Shown here: positions 15,416-23,266 of the stretch, one piece after another
Position numbering within the stretch: the stretch's first letter is position 1
How the letters are laid out: every line of letters starts with the position of its first letter
Assembly (NCBI GenBank): GCA_016789785.1
Contig: JAEUQE010000091.1
Location: forward strand, 1 to 30,695
Reading direction: 5' to 3'
Origin: Bryobacterales bacterium
GTDB taxonomy: Bacteria; Acidobacteriota; Terriglobia; Bryobacterales; Bryobacteraceae
Length of the DNA stretch: 30,695 nt
Made by a program: the position numbers and the translations under genes
Notes under the pieces: generated by a model
The model's input: only the letters and a program-made list of their open reading frames with translations
Told to the model about the DNA's origin: nothing
Databases searched by the model: none

Positions 15416-15614
15416 GGACTTTGCTCCAGTGACTGCGTGTTTCAGCCAGGGCCGATTCGAATTCGGCCAACAAACAGCGTGATTCCGGCTCCACACAGGC
15501 GTGAGGATAACGATCAGGGCGGATCGCCAGAGTTTCAGGGAACGAATCGCCGTAGTTCCGAAAAACAGGATCCCGGCCTTCACCGCCCAGCGACTTCAGC
15601 AAGCAGCGGCGCAT
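15408..15614 (-). CDS. Hypothetical protein, 68 aa (first gene of cassette)
   Basis: ATG at 15614 (MRRCLLKSLGGEGRDPVFRN). The frame is open upstream to a possible start at 15686, but that part is Ser/Pro/Arg-rich and not protein-like. The second half reads LAIRPDRYPHACVEPESRC and then LLAEFESALAETRSHWSKVH. The C-terminal helix with regularly placed Leu/Ala and the compact RPD...H...VEP block look like a folded small domain, but I cannot name it. It overlaps the 101-aa gene by eight bases, indicating translational coupling. No Shine-Dalgarno is obvious, so the start is tentative. Confidence 0.5.
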   Translation of the reverse strand: MRRCLLKSLGGEGRDPVFRNYGDSFPETLAIRPDRYPHACVEPESRCLLAEFESALAETRSHWSKVHD

Positions 15615-15922
15615 GTCCGGCGGTTGGGTGGACCCAAGCGATCTGCCGCAAGGCGAAGGCGGGCGGGCGCTGTGCGGCTGGTGCAACCTCGAAGTGCCAC
15701 CCGGCTGGAACGGCCAACGACAGGAAGCCCATCGGCATCCTTCTTCATCGCACGGAACACAGGTTGGAGGCGGCGCTTACCCGTGCTCCGCGGAATGCTT
15801 CCGGCCTTGTCGCTCACATCCTTCATGCTAACAAATACCGCGGAATACGACGCTTTGCTGCAAGGGAACACGCCGGGGAGTTCGGCTGCCGGGACTATTC
15901 GGTTGAGGCTACGCCTTACCGC
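15615..15922. other. Gene-poor stretch between cassette and nrdJ terminator
   Basis: About 310 bp upstream of the three-gene cassette. A minus-strand frame (about 15596-15937) has some protein-like segments, such as YSAVFVSMKDVSDKAGSIPR, but no good start and an Arg-rich end; it may be a remnant. The promoter of the cassette should be here. I see no clear -35/-10. Confidence 0.35.
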
Positions 15923-15954
15923 AAAAAAGCCCCGCACCGATCAAGGTGCGAGGC
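15923..15954 (-). terminator. Rho-independent terminator of nrdJ
   Basis: On the minus strand a 10-bp GC-rich stem (15945-15954 with 15929-15938, one G-U pair) closes a 6-nt loop and is followed at once by six U residues (15923-15928). It starts 46 bp after the nrdJ stop codon. This is the clearest intrinsic terminator in the window. It separates nrdJ from the cassette downstream. Confidence 0.9.
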
Positions 15955-16000
15955 TCTTCTTCTCCGATTGCGATTTGGTGGAGGAGGTCGCTCGGATTCC

Positions 16001-18832
16001 TTAGCTGCAGCCGCTGGTGCCGCCGCAATTCTCGCACTTGTAGCACGAGCCATTGCGTGTCATCAGCCCGCCGCACTCACTGCATAACGGTGCATCTTCA
16101 ATCGACGGCCCGAAGGGCAGCGACTGTTGCGGTTCGGCTTCCGTGGGACGCAGCTTCATCGCGTCTCCCGCTTCCACGGTCACCGCATCCGGCCCGATGA
16201 ACTTCAGCGCCAACCAGCGGAACATGTAGTCCATGATTGACTTGGCATAGGGGATCTGCTGGTTGCCGGTCCATCCGCTCGGCTCAAAGCGCACGTGGCT
16301 GAACTTGTCCACGAAGAACTTCAGCGGTACGCCATACTGCAAGCCGTAGCTCACCGAGGTGGCGAAGCTATCCATCAAGCCCGAGATGGTGGAGCCTTCC
16401 TTCGCCATCGTGATAAAGATTTCACCCGGCGTGCCGTCCTCGAACAGGCCCGCGGTGATGTAGCCTTCATGTCCGCCGATGGAGAACTTGTGGGTGATGG
16501 CTGCGCGCTCATCGGGCAGTTTGCGCCGCTGCGGACGGTAGACGATCTTTTCCTGCACCACGGTTTGCGTTGCGGGAATCGGTGTGGCCGCGACAGACGT
16601 CTTCGCCGCTTTGCCTGTGCCCGAACTCAGCGGCTGTACGCGCTTGGAATTATCGCGGTAGATCGCAACCGCTTTGAGGCCAAGCCGCCAGCTTTCGATG
16701 TAGGCATCCATGATGTCTTCCACCGTGGATTCCTCGGGCATGTTGATGGTCTTCGAGATGGCGCCGGAGATGAACGGCTGAGTGGCAGCCATCATCTTCA
16801 CGTGGCCCATGTGATGAATGAAGCGAGTGCCGTTCTGTGGACGGAAGCTGCAATCAAACACCGGGAGATGCTCGGGCTTGAGGTCGGTGGCGCCTTCGAT
16901 GGTGCCCGTCGAGTCGATGTGGCTCACAATGCGATCCACCTGCTCGGTGTTGTAGCCCAAGCGAATCAGCGCCTGCGGGACGGTGTTGTTGACGATCTTG
17001 ATCACGCCGCCGCCAACCAGCTTTTTGTACTTCACCAGTGCGAGGTCGGGCTCAATGCCGGTGGTGTCGCAATCCATCATGAAGCCGATGGTGCCGGTGG
17101 GTGCGATGACAGTGGTCTGGCTGTTGCGGAAGCCACACTCGCGGCCTTTCTCCAAGGCCTGCTGCCAAACGGCGCGGGCATTGTCGTAAAGCGCGGCGGG
17201 GACGCGGCGATTGTCGAGCCGGCTGGTCGCATCGCGATGCATGCGAACGACATCCAGGAAGCTCTCTTCGTTCTTCGCATAGCCTGGGCAAGGGCCCGTG
17301 GATTCCGCGATCCGTGCGCTGGTGAGATATGCCTGGCCGCACATCACCGCCGTGATGGCGCCGGCATAGTCGCGGCCCTGATCGCTGTCATACGGAATGC
17401 CAAGGCTCATCAGGAGGGCGCCGAGATTTGCGTAGCCAAGCCCAAGCGGCCGGTAGTCATGCGAGTTCTTTGCGATCCGTTCGGTGGGGTAGCTGGCCGC
17501 GTCGACGATGATCTCCTGCGCCATGGTGACCGTGTCGACGGCGTGACGGAACGCCTCAACATCGAACTCACCGCCGGGGGAGAGGAACTTCATGAGGTTC
17601 AGCGATGCGAGATTGCAGGCCGAATCATCCAGGAACATGTACTCGGAGCAGGGGTTCGACGCGTTGATGCGATCGGTCACCTTCGAGGTGTGCCAGCGGT
17701 TGATGGTCGTGTCAAACTGCAAGCCGGGATCGCCGCACTGCCAGGTCGCATCAGCGATCTGCTTCATCAGGTCGCGTGCGCGGTAACGCTTGCGAGGCTG
17801 ATTGTCGATGCGGCTGCGGGTCCACCAGTCGCGATCTTCCACCACGGCGTGCATGAAATCATCGGTCACACGGACGGAGTTGTTGGCGTTCTGGAAGAAG
17901 ATGGAGCTGTAGGCTTCGCCATCCAGGGAGCTGTCGTAGCCGGCGTCAATGAGCGTGTGCGCCTTCTTCTCTTCCTTCGCCTTGCACCAGACGAATTTCT
18001 CCACGTCCGGATGATCCACGTTGAGGATCACCATTTTCGCGGCGCGGCGGGTCTTGCCGCCACTCTTGATCACGCCGGCGAAGGCATCAAAGCCTTTCAT
18101 GAAGCTCAGCGGGCCGGAGGCGCGGCCACCGCCGGAAAGGATCGCGTCTTCTTCGCGCAGATTGGAGAGGTTCGTGCCTGTACCCGAGCCCCACTTGAAC
18201 AGCATGCCTTCGGTCTTCGCGAGATCGAGAATTGACTCGAGCGAATCCGTCACGGAGTTGATGAAGCAGGCCGAACACTGAGGGCGATTCTCGTTCTGCG
18301 CGAGCTTCTTCACGCTGTCGGAAGTCTCATCGTGATACCAGCCGTAGCCGCGTGCTTCCTTCACGCCGACATTGAACCAGACGGGCGAGTTGAAGCAGGC
18401 CTTTTGGGTCAGCATCAGGTGCGCGAGTTCGGCGCGGAAATTCTCGCCATCCTGATCGGTTTTGAAGTAGTGGCCGGTCTTGCCCCACTCCGCGATGGTG
18501 TCCACTACGCGGTGAACGAGTTGGCGCACGCTACGTTCGCGCTCGGGCGAGCCGAGGCGGCCATGAAAGTACTTGCTGGCGACGATGTTGGTGGCGGTCT
18601 GCGACCAATCTGCCGGGATCTCGACATCGCGCTGCTCAAAAATGACAGCGCCCTTATCGTTGCCGATGGTGGCGTTGCGCAGCTCCCAAGAGATTTCGTC
18701 ATACGGCGTCCGCCCCGGCTCGAGCCGGGCGGTAAAATAGCGGGGAAAAGCGACCCCGGTGCGCTGTTGGACCGGCAGCGAGCGCCGGAGTTCGCGCATC
18801 TTGACACTGATATCAACACTAAGCTGACCCAT
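16001..18832 (-). CDS. nrdJ: Vitamin B12-dependent (class II) ribonucleoside-diphosphate reductase
   Basis: A 943-residue class II ribonucleotide reductase, which makes deoxyribonucleotides using adenosylcobalamin and needs no oxygen. Active-site residues: the redox Cys pair partner in PQCSACFINS (Cys186; Cys189 nearby), the thiyl-radical Cys395 in NPCSE with Glu397, and the second redox Cys406 in DDSACNLASLNL. Further family blocks are FKWGSGTGTNLSNLREE, GGRASGPLSFMKGFD, APTGTIGFMMDCDTTGIEPD and the C-terminal CSECGGLMTRNGSCYKCENC, which carries the Cys pairs for re-reduction or metal binding. ATG at 18832 is preferred over GTG at 18841 because AAAAGGG lies eight bases before the ATG and abuts the GTG. 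A NrdR-box-like site lies about 100 bp upstream and an intrinsic terminator follows. No intein or frameshift seen. It is a core gene amid accessory DNA. Confidence 0.97.
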   Translation of the reverse strand: MGQLSVDISVKMRELRRSLPVQQRTGVAFPRYFTARLEPGRTPYDEISWELRNATIGNDKGAVIFEQRDVEIPADWSQTATNIVASKYFHGRLGSPERERSVRQLVHRVVDTIAEWGKTGHYFKTDQDGENFRAELAHLMLTQKACFNSPVWFNVGVKEARGYGWYHDETSDSVKKLAQNENRPQCSACFINSVTDSLESILDLAKTEGMLFKWGSGTGTNLSNLREEDAILSGGGRASGPLSFMKGFDAFAGVIKSGGKTRRAAKMVILNVDHPDVEKFVWCKAKEEKKAHTLIDAGYDSSLDGEAYSSIFFQNANNSVRVTDDFMHAVVEDRDWWTRSRIDNQPRKRYRARDLMKQIADATWQCGDPGLQFDTTINRWHTSKVTDRINASNPCSEYMFLDDSACNLASLNLMKFLSPGGEFDVEAFRHAVDTVTMAQEIIVDAASYPTERIAKNSHDYRPLGLGYANLGALLMSLGIPYDSDQGRDYAGAITAVMCGQAYLTSARIAESTGPCPGYAKNEESFLDVVRMHRDATSRLDNRRVPAALYDNARAVWQQALEKGRECGFRNSQTTVIAPTGTIGFMMDCDTTGIEPDLALVKYKKLVGGGVIKIVNNTVPQALIRLGYNTEQVDRIVSHIDSTGTIEGATDLKPEHLPVFDCSFRPQNGTRFIHHMGHVKMMAATQPFISGAISKTINMPEESTVEDIMDAYIESWRLGLKAVAIYRDNSKRVQPLSSGTGKAAKTSVAATPIPATQTVVQEKIVYRPQRRKLPDERAAITHKFSIGGHEGYITAGLFEDGTPGEIFITMAKEGSTISGLMDSFATSVSYGLQYGVPLKFFVDKFSHVRFEPSGWTGNQQIPYAKSIMDYMFRWLALKFIGPDAVTVEAGDAMKLRPTEAEPQQSLPFGPSIEDAPLCSECGGLMTRNGSCYKCENCGGTSGCS

Positions 18833-18928
18833 TGAGTTCACCCTTTTGGCATTGGCACTTCGGAACTGATTGAGAAATAACGGATTCGCGAACTGAGCCG
18901 TGTTCGCCCTGGTGCGTTAGTCATCATC

Positions 18929-18944
18929 CCCCAAGATGTAGGGG
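18929..18944 (-). promoter_or_regulatory. NrdR-box-like operator upstream of nrdJ
   Basis: CCCCAAGATGTAGGGG matches the positions that stay fixed in the 16-bp NrdR box consensus (xCxCwAxATxTwGxGx). It lies 97-112 bp upstream of the nrdJ start. A weaker second copy, matching five of eight fixed positions, lies 30 bp farther at 18959-18974; NrdR boxes usually occur in pairs about three helical turns apart. NrdR would repress nrdJ when dATP is plentiful. The gene-free region 18842-19219 otherwise shows nothing I can name, including no recognisable cobalamin riboswitch. Confidence 0.6.
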
Positions 18945-19219
18945 CTAGTCAAGGAAAATATCTATATGCGGTACATGGTGTTACGGCCACATGAATCGGA
19001 AAAAAGCCTGAGGGAGATGGTACTTCTGGGCTATCGGTGGCGTTCGGCTGACTCTGCGGGATGGCTTTGGCACGCTGTCTTCGCCCGATTATCGATGAGG
19101 GCCGGCGCCGCCCTGGCAGGGTTCTTTACCCGCCCAGGCCGGTTGTGATGGTCTTGCTTCATCAGAGCTGAGCGACACTTGATCTGAGAGATCTGGCTCA
19201 GCCAGCCCACTCTTTTCTT

Positions 19220-20099
19220 GTGGGTGATCCATACGACGTAGAGTTCAAACAGATCTTCGAGGAAGATCACCGCGGTACGCTTTCGTTGTTCGCGGACATC
19301 AGGCTTGACGAGGACGTCGAGGTGGAAGTCCTCGATCGTGAATTGACCTTGCCCACCAAACGGGTCGATCACGCGTATCTGGTGACGAGGAGCGGGGAGC
19401 GCGCGATCTACCACTTCGAGGCGACCACGCGCTTACAACCTACTGAGGTTCGACTCGATCCTCGATTACATTGGTGCGCTGGACATCAAGCACCATCTGC
19501 CGGTTTACACGAGGCTGGTGGTGCTGGTCGAGCGCGGCATGCCGGATGAGATTCCGAAGGCGTACCACCGGTCAGCTGGCGACAGCTATCGGTCGTTCAA
19601 CCTGAGGGTGGTGAAGCCGTGGGAGATTCCGGCCCGTGATGCGCTAGCGCTTGAGCGGAGGTCCGTATTGCCCTGGATTCCTCTGATGAAAGCGACTGAC
19701 GAAGACCACGAGGAAGTTGCACGCCGGCTGACGCAGTCGCAGGATCGGGACCTGGTGGCGCGCACTTCATTGATGGCGGGATTGCGATATGGTGATAGAG
19801 AGAAGTTCTTCCGGAGATTGCAGCGGATGATTACACGAGAGATCCTCAAGGAATCCTGGGTTTACCAGCAAATCGAAGCCGAGGGTGTGGAAAAAGGACG
19901 GCAGCAAGGACGCCAAGAGGGCCGCCAAGAAGGTTGGCTCAGTGCTGAACGGCACATGCTCCGGAAGTTGATCACCTCAAAGTTCGGCGACGTGCCCGAG
20001 TGGGCCGAAAAGAGGCTCTCTGAAGCCAGCTTGGAACTTCTCGAAACCTGGTCCGAAAGGATCCTGACAGCCTCTTCCTTGGAAGATCTGCTGCGCTGA
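19220..20099 (+). pseudogene. Frameshifted Rpn/PD-(D/E)XK-like nuclease gene
   Basis: The first frame, from GTG at 19220, encodes GDPYDVEFKQIFEEDHRGTL, then LPTKRVDHAYLVTRSGERAI and YHFEATTR. This is the nuclease-core pattern (Asp in VDH, Glu in FEA) of Rpn-type 'recombination-promoting nuclease/putative transposase' proteins. At about 19432-19434 one extra base shifts the frame; the next frame continues smoothly as YNLLRFDSILDYIGALDIKH, HLPVYTRLVVLVERGMPDE and on to the stop at 20099. The C-terminal part has the usual EKGRQQGRQEGRQEGW linker and a helical tail (KFGDVPEWAEKRLSEASLEL), as in DUF4351-like ends. Removing one base would give about 292 residues. So the gene is either recently inactivated, contains a sequencing error or uses programmed frameshifting; the first two are more likely. 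Confidence 0.72.
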
Positions 20100-20108
20100 T
20101 GCACGCCC

Positions 20109-21335
20109 TCATTGCTGCGCGTTCGCCATCTTCTCAATGCGGTACAAGTGGGTATCGGTGCGCAGGAGCAGCGCACCACCCGATACCGCCATCGACGCCA
20201 GGCACTGGGCATCCAAACGGTTCGCCGCCACCTCCTGGTACGTCTTGCCCGGTGTGATCACTTTGCTCTCGCACTCCTCGCTCAGAAAGTAGATCCGCCC
20301 TTCCGCGTAAACCGGCGAGGCCGAGAAGTTTCCACCCAGCCGTTGCCGCCACAACTCCTGGCCCGTTTTTGCGTCGAGACTCGTTGCCACTCCGGTGTCA
20401 CTGACGAAGTAGATCTGGTCTCCGATCAGCAGCGGCGACGGTGTGAGCGAGATCCCACGACTGGCCGACCATACGACATGCGTGCCGGTGACGTCGCCAC
20501 GGCCGGTCGGCCGCACCGCGAGGAGATTCGCCTGCTCGAACCCCGTGCAGATGTACACCAAACCATGTCCGTAGACCGCTCGAGGGACGTTCGAGTAGCC
20601 TTTGCCATAGCGTACGCTCCAGATCTCCTCGCCGGTCGCGGGATCGTAGGCCACCGCGCGGTACGCACCCGGGCTGATGATCTGATCGCGCCCGTCCACC
20701 GTGATCGCCAACGGCGTCGTGTAAGCCTGGTATCCCTGACGGGGGCTTTTCCAGCGCACAGCGCCCGTGCGCTTGTCGAGGGCCACCACATACTGGATGT
20801 CGTAGCCGTCGCAACTGATGATGAGCACGTCTTTGTAAAGTGCCGGTGATCCGCCAGGCCCATGCCGGTGATAGTAAGCGAGCTTCGTGCGCCAGAGGAC
20901 TTCTCCCTTCGTACTGACACAAGCCGTGCCGTGAGAGCCGAAGTGTACATACACCCGGCCGGCTTCGATGATTGGGGTTGGCGAAGCCTGGCTGTTCTTG
21001 GCGTGAATCGGAATCTCGCCTTCGAGGCGGAACACTTCCACGTCGATGCGGATCTTGCCGTCGATGCGGTCGATCCCGAGCAGGCGCAACGAACGCCCCT
21101 CGCCGGTTGCGGTGGTGAGCCAGATCATCTGGCCCGCAATCACTGGTGACGACCAGCCTCGGCCTGGGATCTGGCTCTTCCATCGGATATTGTTGGTCTC
21201 GCTCCACTCGTAGGGGAGTCCGGTTTCGCGCGAGTGTCCCTCGCCGCCGGGCCCGCGAAACTGCGGCCAATCTTCGGCACCCGCGATCCCATAGGTGACC
21301 AGCGCCGCCAATCCGATCCTTACAACTCCTCGCAT
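20109..21335 (-). CDS. Exported PQQ-like beta-propeller protein, 408 aa
   Basis: ATG at 21335 starts MRGVVRIGLAALVTYGIAGA, a signal peptide, followed at once by EDWPQFRGPGGEGHS. The WPQFRGPxGxG motif is characteristic of exported PQQ-type propeller proteins of Planctomycetes and Acidobacteriota. Repeated blade motifs follow: GRVYVHFGSHGTACVSTKGE, DVLIISCDGYDIQYVVALDK, YDPATGEEIWSVRYGKG, ATSLDAKTGQELWRQRLGG and GRIYFLSEECESKVITPGKT. They resemble BamB and quinoprotein dehydrogenases. No clear quinone-binding catalytic residues can be named, so the role (scaffold, binding or enzyme) is open. It lies 14 bp after the MFS transporter gene on the same strand and is likely co-transcribed with it. 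The open frame continuing upstream of 21335 is a shadow of the transporter gene. Confidence 0.87.
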   Translation of the reverse strand: MRGVVRIGLAALVTYGIAGAEDWPQFRGPGGEGHSRETGLPYEWSETNNIRWKSQIPGRGWSSPVIAGQMIWLTTATGEGRSLRLLGIDRIDGKIRIDVEVFRLEGEIPIHAKNSQASPTPIIEAGRVYVHFGSHGTACVSTKGEVLWRTKLAYYHRHGPGGSPALYKDVLIISCDGYDIQYVVALDKRTGAVRWKSPRQGYQAYTTPLAITVDGRDQIISPGAYRAVAYDPATGEEIWSVRYGKGYSNVPRAVYGHGLVYICTGFEQANLLAVRPTGRGDVTGTHVVWSASRGISLTPSPLLIGDQIYFVSDTGVATSLDAKTGQELWRQRLGGNFSASPVYAEGRIYFLSEECESKVITPGKTYQEVAANRLDAQCLASMAVSGGALLLRTDTHLYRIEKMANAQQ

Positions 21336-21349
21336 CGGATCAGCGTATC

Positions 21350-22537
21350 TCAAACCGCACGTTCGGCGGCATAGTGCGACCTTGCCGCCACCACCAGCGC
21401 CAGCGCCGCCACGAGGCATGCCACCGCGACATACTGCAGCAGACCCGAGAATCCGATACTGCTCTTGAGCACTCCCGCCGCGAAGATCAGGATCGACGCC
21501 GCGATGCCGCCAATCATGTTCAGCACACCCGACGCCAGACCGAAGTTCCGCTGCCCGATGACGTCGTAGGCCGCCGCAAAGACGTTCGCCACCATCAGCC
21601 CGCTGGTCAACCCGTAGGCCATGGAGAACGCCGTCACCGCGGGTAGCGATGACGCCGCGAACGTGAGATAGCCGAACGGTGCGCTCAGTAGAATGCCCGC
21701 TGCCGCGATGTAGTATCGTGCTGGCGGGATCCGCCTGGCCAAGCGGTCCGCCAGCCGTCCGCCCGCCACCACACCGGCGCCGCAACTCAACTGCACAAAC
21801 ACCGTTGCGCGGAATCCGCTCTCCGCCATCGACAGTCCGAAGCGCTCCACCAGATGATTCGGCAGCCACGCATAGAAGACCCAGAGCATCGCGCAGAAGA
21901 CGAAGAACGCCAGCGACAACATGCGATAGCAATGCCCGCGAAACAGCGCCAGCCCGATCTCGAAGGGATTGCCCGCATCCGTCACCGCTTCGGCGCGATT
22001 CGCGGGCAGTCCGCGCGCCAGCACCAGCGCGTAGGCGATTCCGATACCCGACGCGATTGCGAATCCCATGCGCCAGCCCCAATGGTCGGCCATCCAGCCG
22101 CCGTACCAACCGCCTGCGATGATCCCAATCAGTTGTGCCGACTGATGAATCCCGAGCGCCTGCGAGCGTGTAGCCGCGGAATGCGCCGCGGCGATGGTGC
22201 CCACCGCTGCTGGATAGTAGAGCGACTCGGTGATCCCCATTGCCGCTCTCCAGAACAGAAACGCCATCACCGAGTTCGCCAGACCACAGCCGAGCGTGGC
22301 CAGGCTCCACAGCACGAGGCTCAGCACGATCATGCGGTCGCGGCGGAATCGATCCGATAAGCGGCCTGCTACCGGCATGCACAGCGCGTACACCCACGTG
22401 AACACACTGCCCACCAGACCCAACTGGACATCGGTGAAGTGGAGTTCGGCGCGCAGGGCGGGGAAGATGGAGAACACCATCTGCCGGTCAATGTAGTTGA
22501 GGGCGAGCGCCACCCAAAGCAACGCGACAAGGGCCAT
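21350..22537 (-). CDS. MFS transporter, 395 aa
   Basis: Twelve hydrophobic segments are visible and the length is standard for the family. The N-terminal ALNYIDRQMVFSIFPALRAE is the pattern seen in anion:cation symporter/sugar-acid permeases (NYxDRxxxS). The cytoplasmic loop-2 motif is GRLSDRFRRDRMI, with a second copy-like GGRLADRLARRIPPAR in the C-terminal half. ATG at 22537 begins MALVALLWVALALNYIDRQ, already inside the first membrane helix, so an extra start is not expected. The substrate may be an organic acid or a sugar derivative; only a guess is possible. It is followed by the PQQ-propeller gene. Confidence 0.9.
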   Translation of the reverse strand: MALVALLWVALALNYIDRQMVFSIFPALRAELHFTDVQLGLVGSVFTWVYALCMPVAGRLSDRFRRDRMIVLSLVLWSLATLGCGLANSVMAFLFWRAAMGITESLYYPAAVGTIAAAHSAATRSQALGIHQSAQLIGIIAGGWYGGWMADHWGWRMGFAIASGIGIAYALVLARGLPANRAEAVTDAGNPFEIGLALFRGHCYRMLSLAFFVFCAMLWVFYAWLPNHLVERFGLSMAESGFRATVFVQLSCGAGVVAGGRLADRLARRIPPARYYIAAAGILLSAPFGYLTFAASSLPAVTAFSMAYGLTSGLMVANVFAAAYDVIGQRNFGLASGVLNMIGGIAASILIFAAGVLKSSIGFSGLLQYVAVACLVAALALVVAARSHYAAERAV

Positions 22538-22562
22538 CGCGTTATCCTACTTGATCGCGCTC

Positions 22563-22599
22563 CCGGAGAACAGGCGGTGTCGGCTTGAGAGCCGACACC
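22563..22599. repeat. REP-like motif with perfect 10-bp hairpin
   Basis: CCGGAGAACAGGCG (22563-22576) leads into a perfect hairpin, arms GGTGTCGGCT (22576-22585) and AGCCGACACC (22590-22599) with loop TGAG. The same 14-mer occurs at 24357-24370, where it forms another hairpin. It lies in the gap between divergent genes (the transporter and the toxin pair). Palindromic, dispersed and intergenic: this fits a REP-like element. Confidence 0.5.
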
Positions 22600-22712
22600 T
22601 GAAGTTTGGGCGTTGGGGCCGAAACCGCCCGGTACCAAGAAGAGTGCTACTGCGCCGTTGTTCGTTCCCTATTCGTGTGCATCTCCTGTAAACTCAAGAC
22701 AAGGAGACCGTT

Positions 22713-22898
22713 ATGGACGCCCTTGCGGAAAGACTCGATACCAAACTTCGCACTTGGAAGCCAGCCACTGCGGCTGAAGTTCGTGCGCGGGTCGCAGAGG
22801 TTATCGAACTGGCGGACTCCGATGTGCTGGACCTGATGCGTTCGCGCAGCCGCGAACAGGCCGTGCTGGACATACTCGATGAACCCCCAGCCCGGTGA
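22713..22898 (+). CDS. Small antitoxin of third MazF-type pair
   Basis: A 61-residue protein starting MDALAERLDTKLRTWKPATA. AAGGAG lies six bases before the ATG, a strong signal. It is a short helical, acidic protein (VRARVAEVIELADSDVLDLM). It lacks an obvious RHH or AbrB domain, so it may be only the toxin-binding part or a fold I do not recognise. Its 3' end overlaps the toxin start by 20 bases. The antitoxin role rests on this gene arrangement. Confidence 0.7.
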   Translation: MDALAERLDTKLRTWKPATAAEVRARVAEVIELADSDVLDLMRSRSREQAVLDILDEPPAR

Positions 22899-23199
22899 AG
22901 TGTGGCTGGCCGATCTCGGGCTTGCGGCGAAGACCCGTCCAGTCGTGATTGTTTCGCGGCATGATCCGGATGCGCCGCGCGCTCTGGCTCTATACGTTCC
23001 CCTCACGACTCAGAACCGCCAGAGTCGTTACGAGGTGCCGCTACCTAGGCTCCCATTCCTTCATCAAGAATCCGTGGCGAACGTGCAGGGCTTGGCGTCG
23101 ATTCCCACGACCTACCTGGAGAGGAGGATTGGGCGGCTCTCCGATTCGGTTATGGCCGACGTCAAGCGAGCCCTGGCCTTCGCGCTCGACATCGGTTAG
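22879..23199 (+). CDS. Third MazF/PemK-family toxin
   Basis: A 106-residue protein: MNPQPGEVWLADLGLAAKTR, then PVVIVSRHDPDAPRALALYV. GEVWLADL...RPVVIVS is the MazF/PemK signature, here without the Gly-rich loop normally found between the two strands. PLTTQNRQSRYEVPLPRLPF and a C-terminal LSDSVMADVKRALAFAL helix complete the fold. It is intact in length. ATG at 22879 lies inside the antitoxin gene; coupling is probable. Unlike the other two MazF pairs it is on the plus strand and uses a 20-base overlap instead of GTGA. Confidence 0.85.
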   Translation: MNPQPGEVWLADLGLAAKTRPVVIVSRHDPDAPRALALYVPLTTQNRQSRYEVPLPRLPFLHQESVANVQGLASIPTTYLERRIGRLSDSVMADVKRALAFALDIG

Positions 23200-23266
23200 G
23201 ATGCGTTCCGAGCGCTTGCTCTTGGATTTTGTTGAACACCTCGGCGGTTTGGCCCGTCATTCGTTC

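Noticed and set aside
16295..18235. Plus-strand frame of 646 codons opposite nrdJ
   Set aside because: A typical high-GC shadow frame; the minus strand encodes an unmistakable class II reductase with all active-site residues.
18842..19219. Cobalamin riboswitch before nrdJ
   Set aside because: I could not find the conserved B12-box or a stem series on the minus strand; the NrdR-like site is a better explanation for regulation.
21336..22397. Upstream part of the open frame of the PQQ-propeller gene
   Set aside because: It overlaps the MFS transporter in another frame, is Arg/Gly-rich, and the signal peptide at 21335 defines the real start.
22949..23266. Upstream extension of the hydrolase-like gene
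   Set aside because: The frame overlaps the MazF toxin in another frame; the signal peptide begins at 23267.
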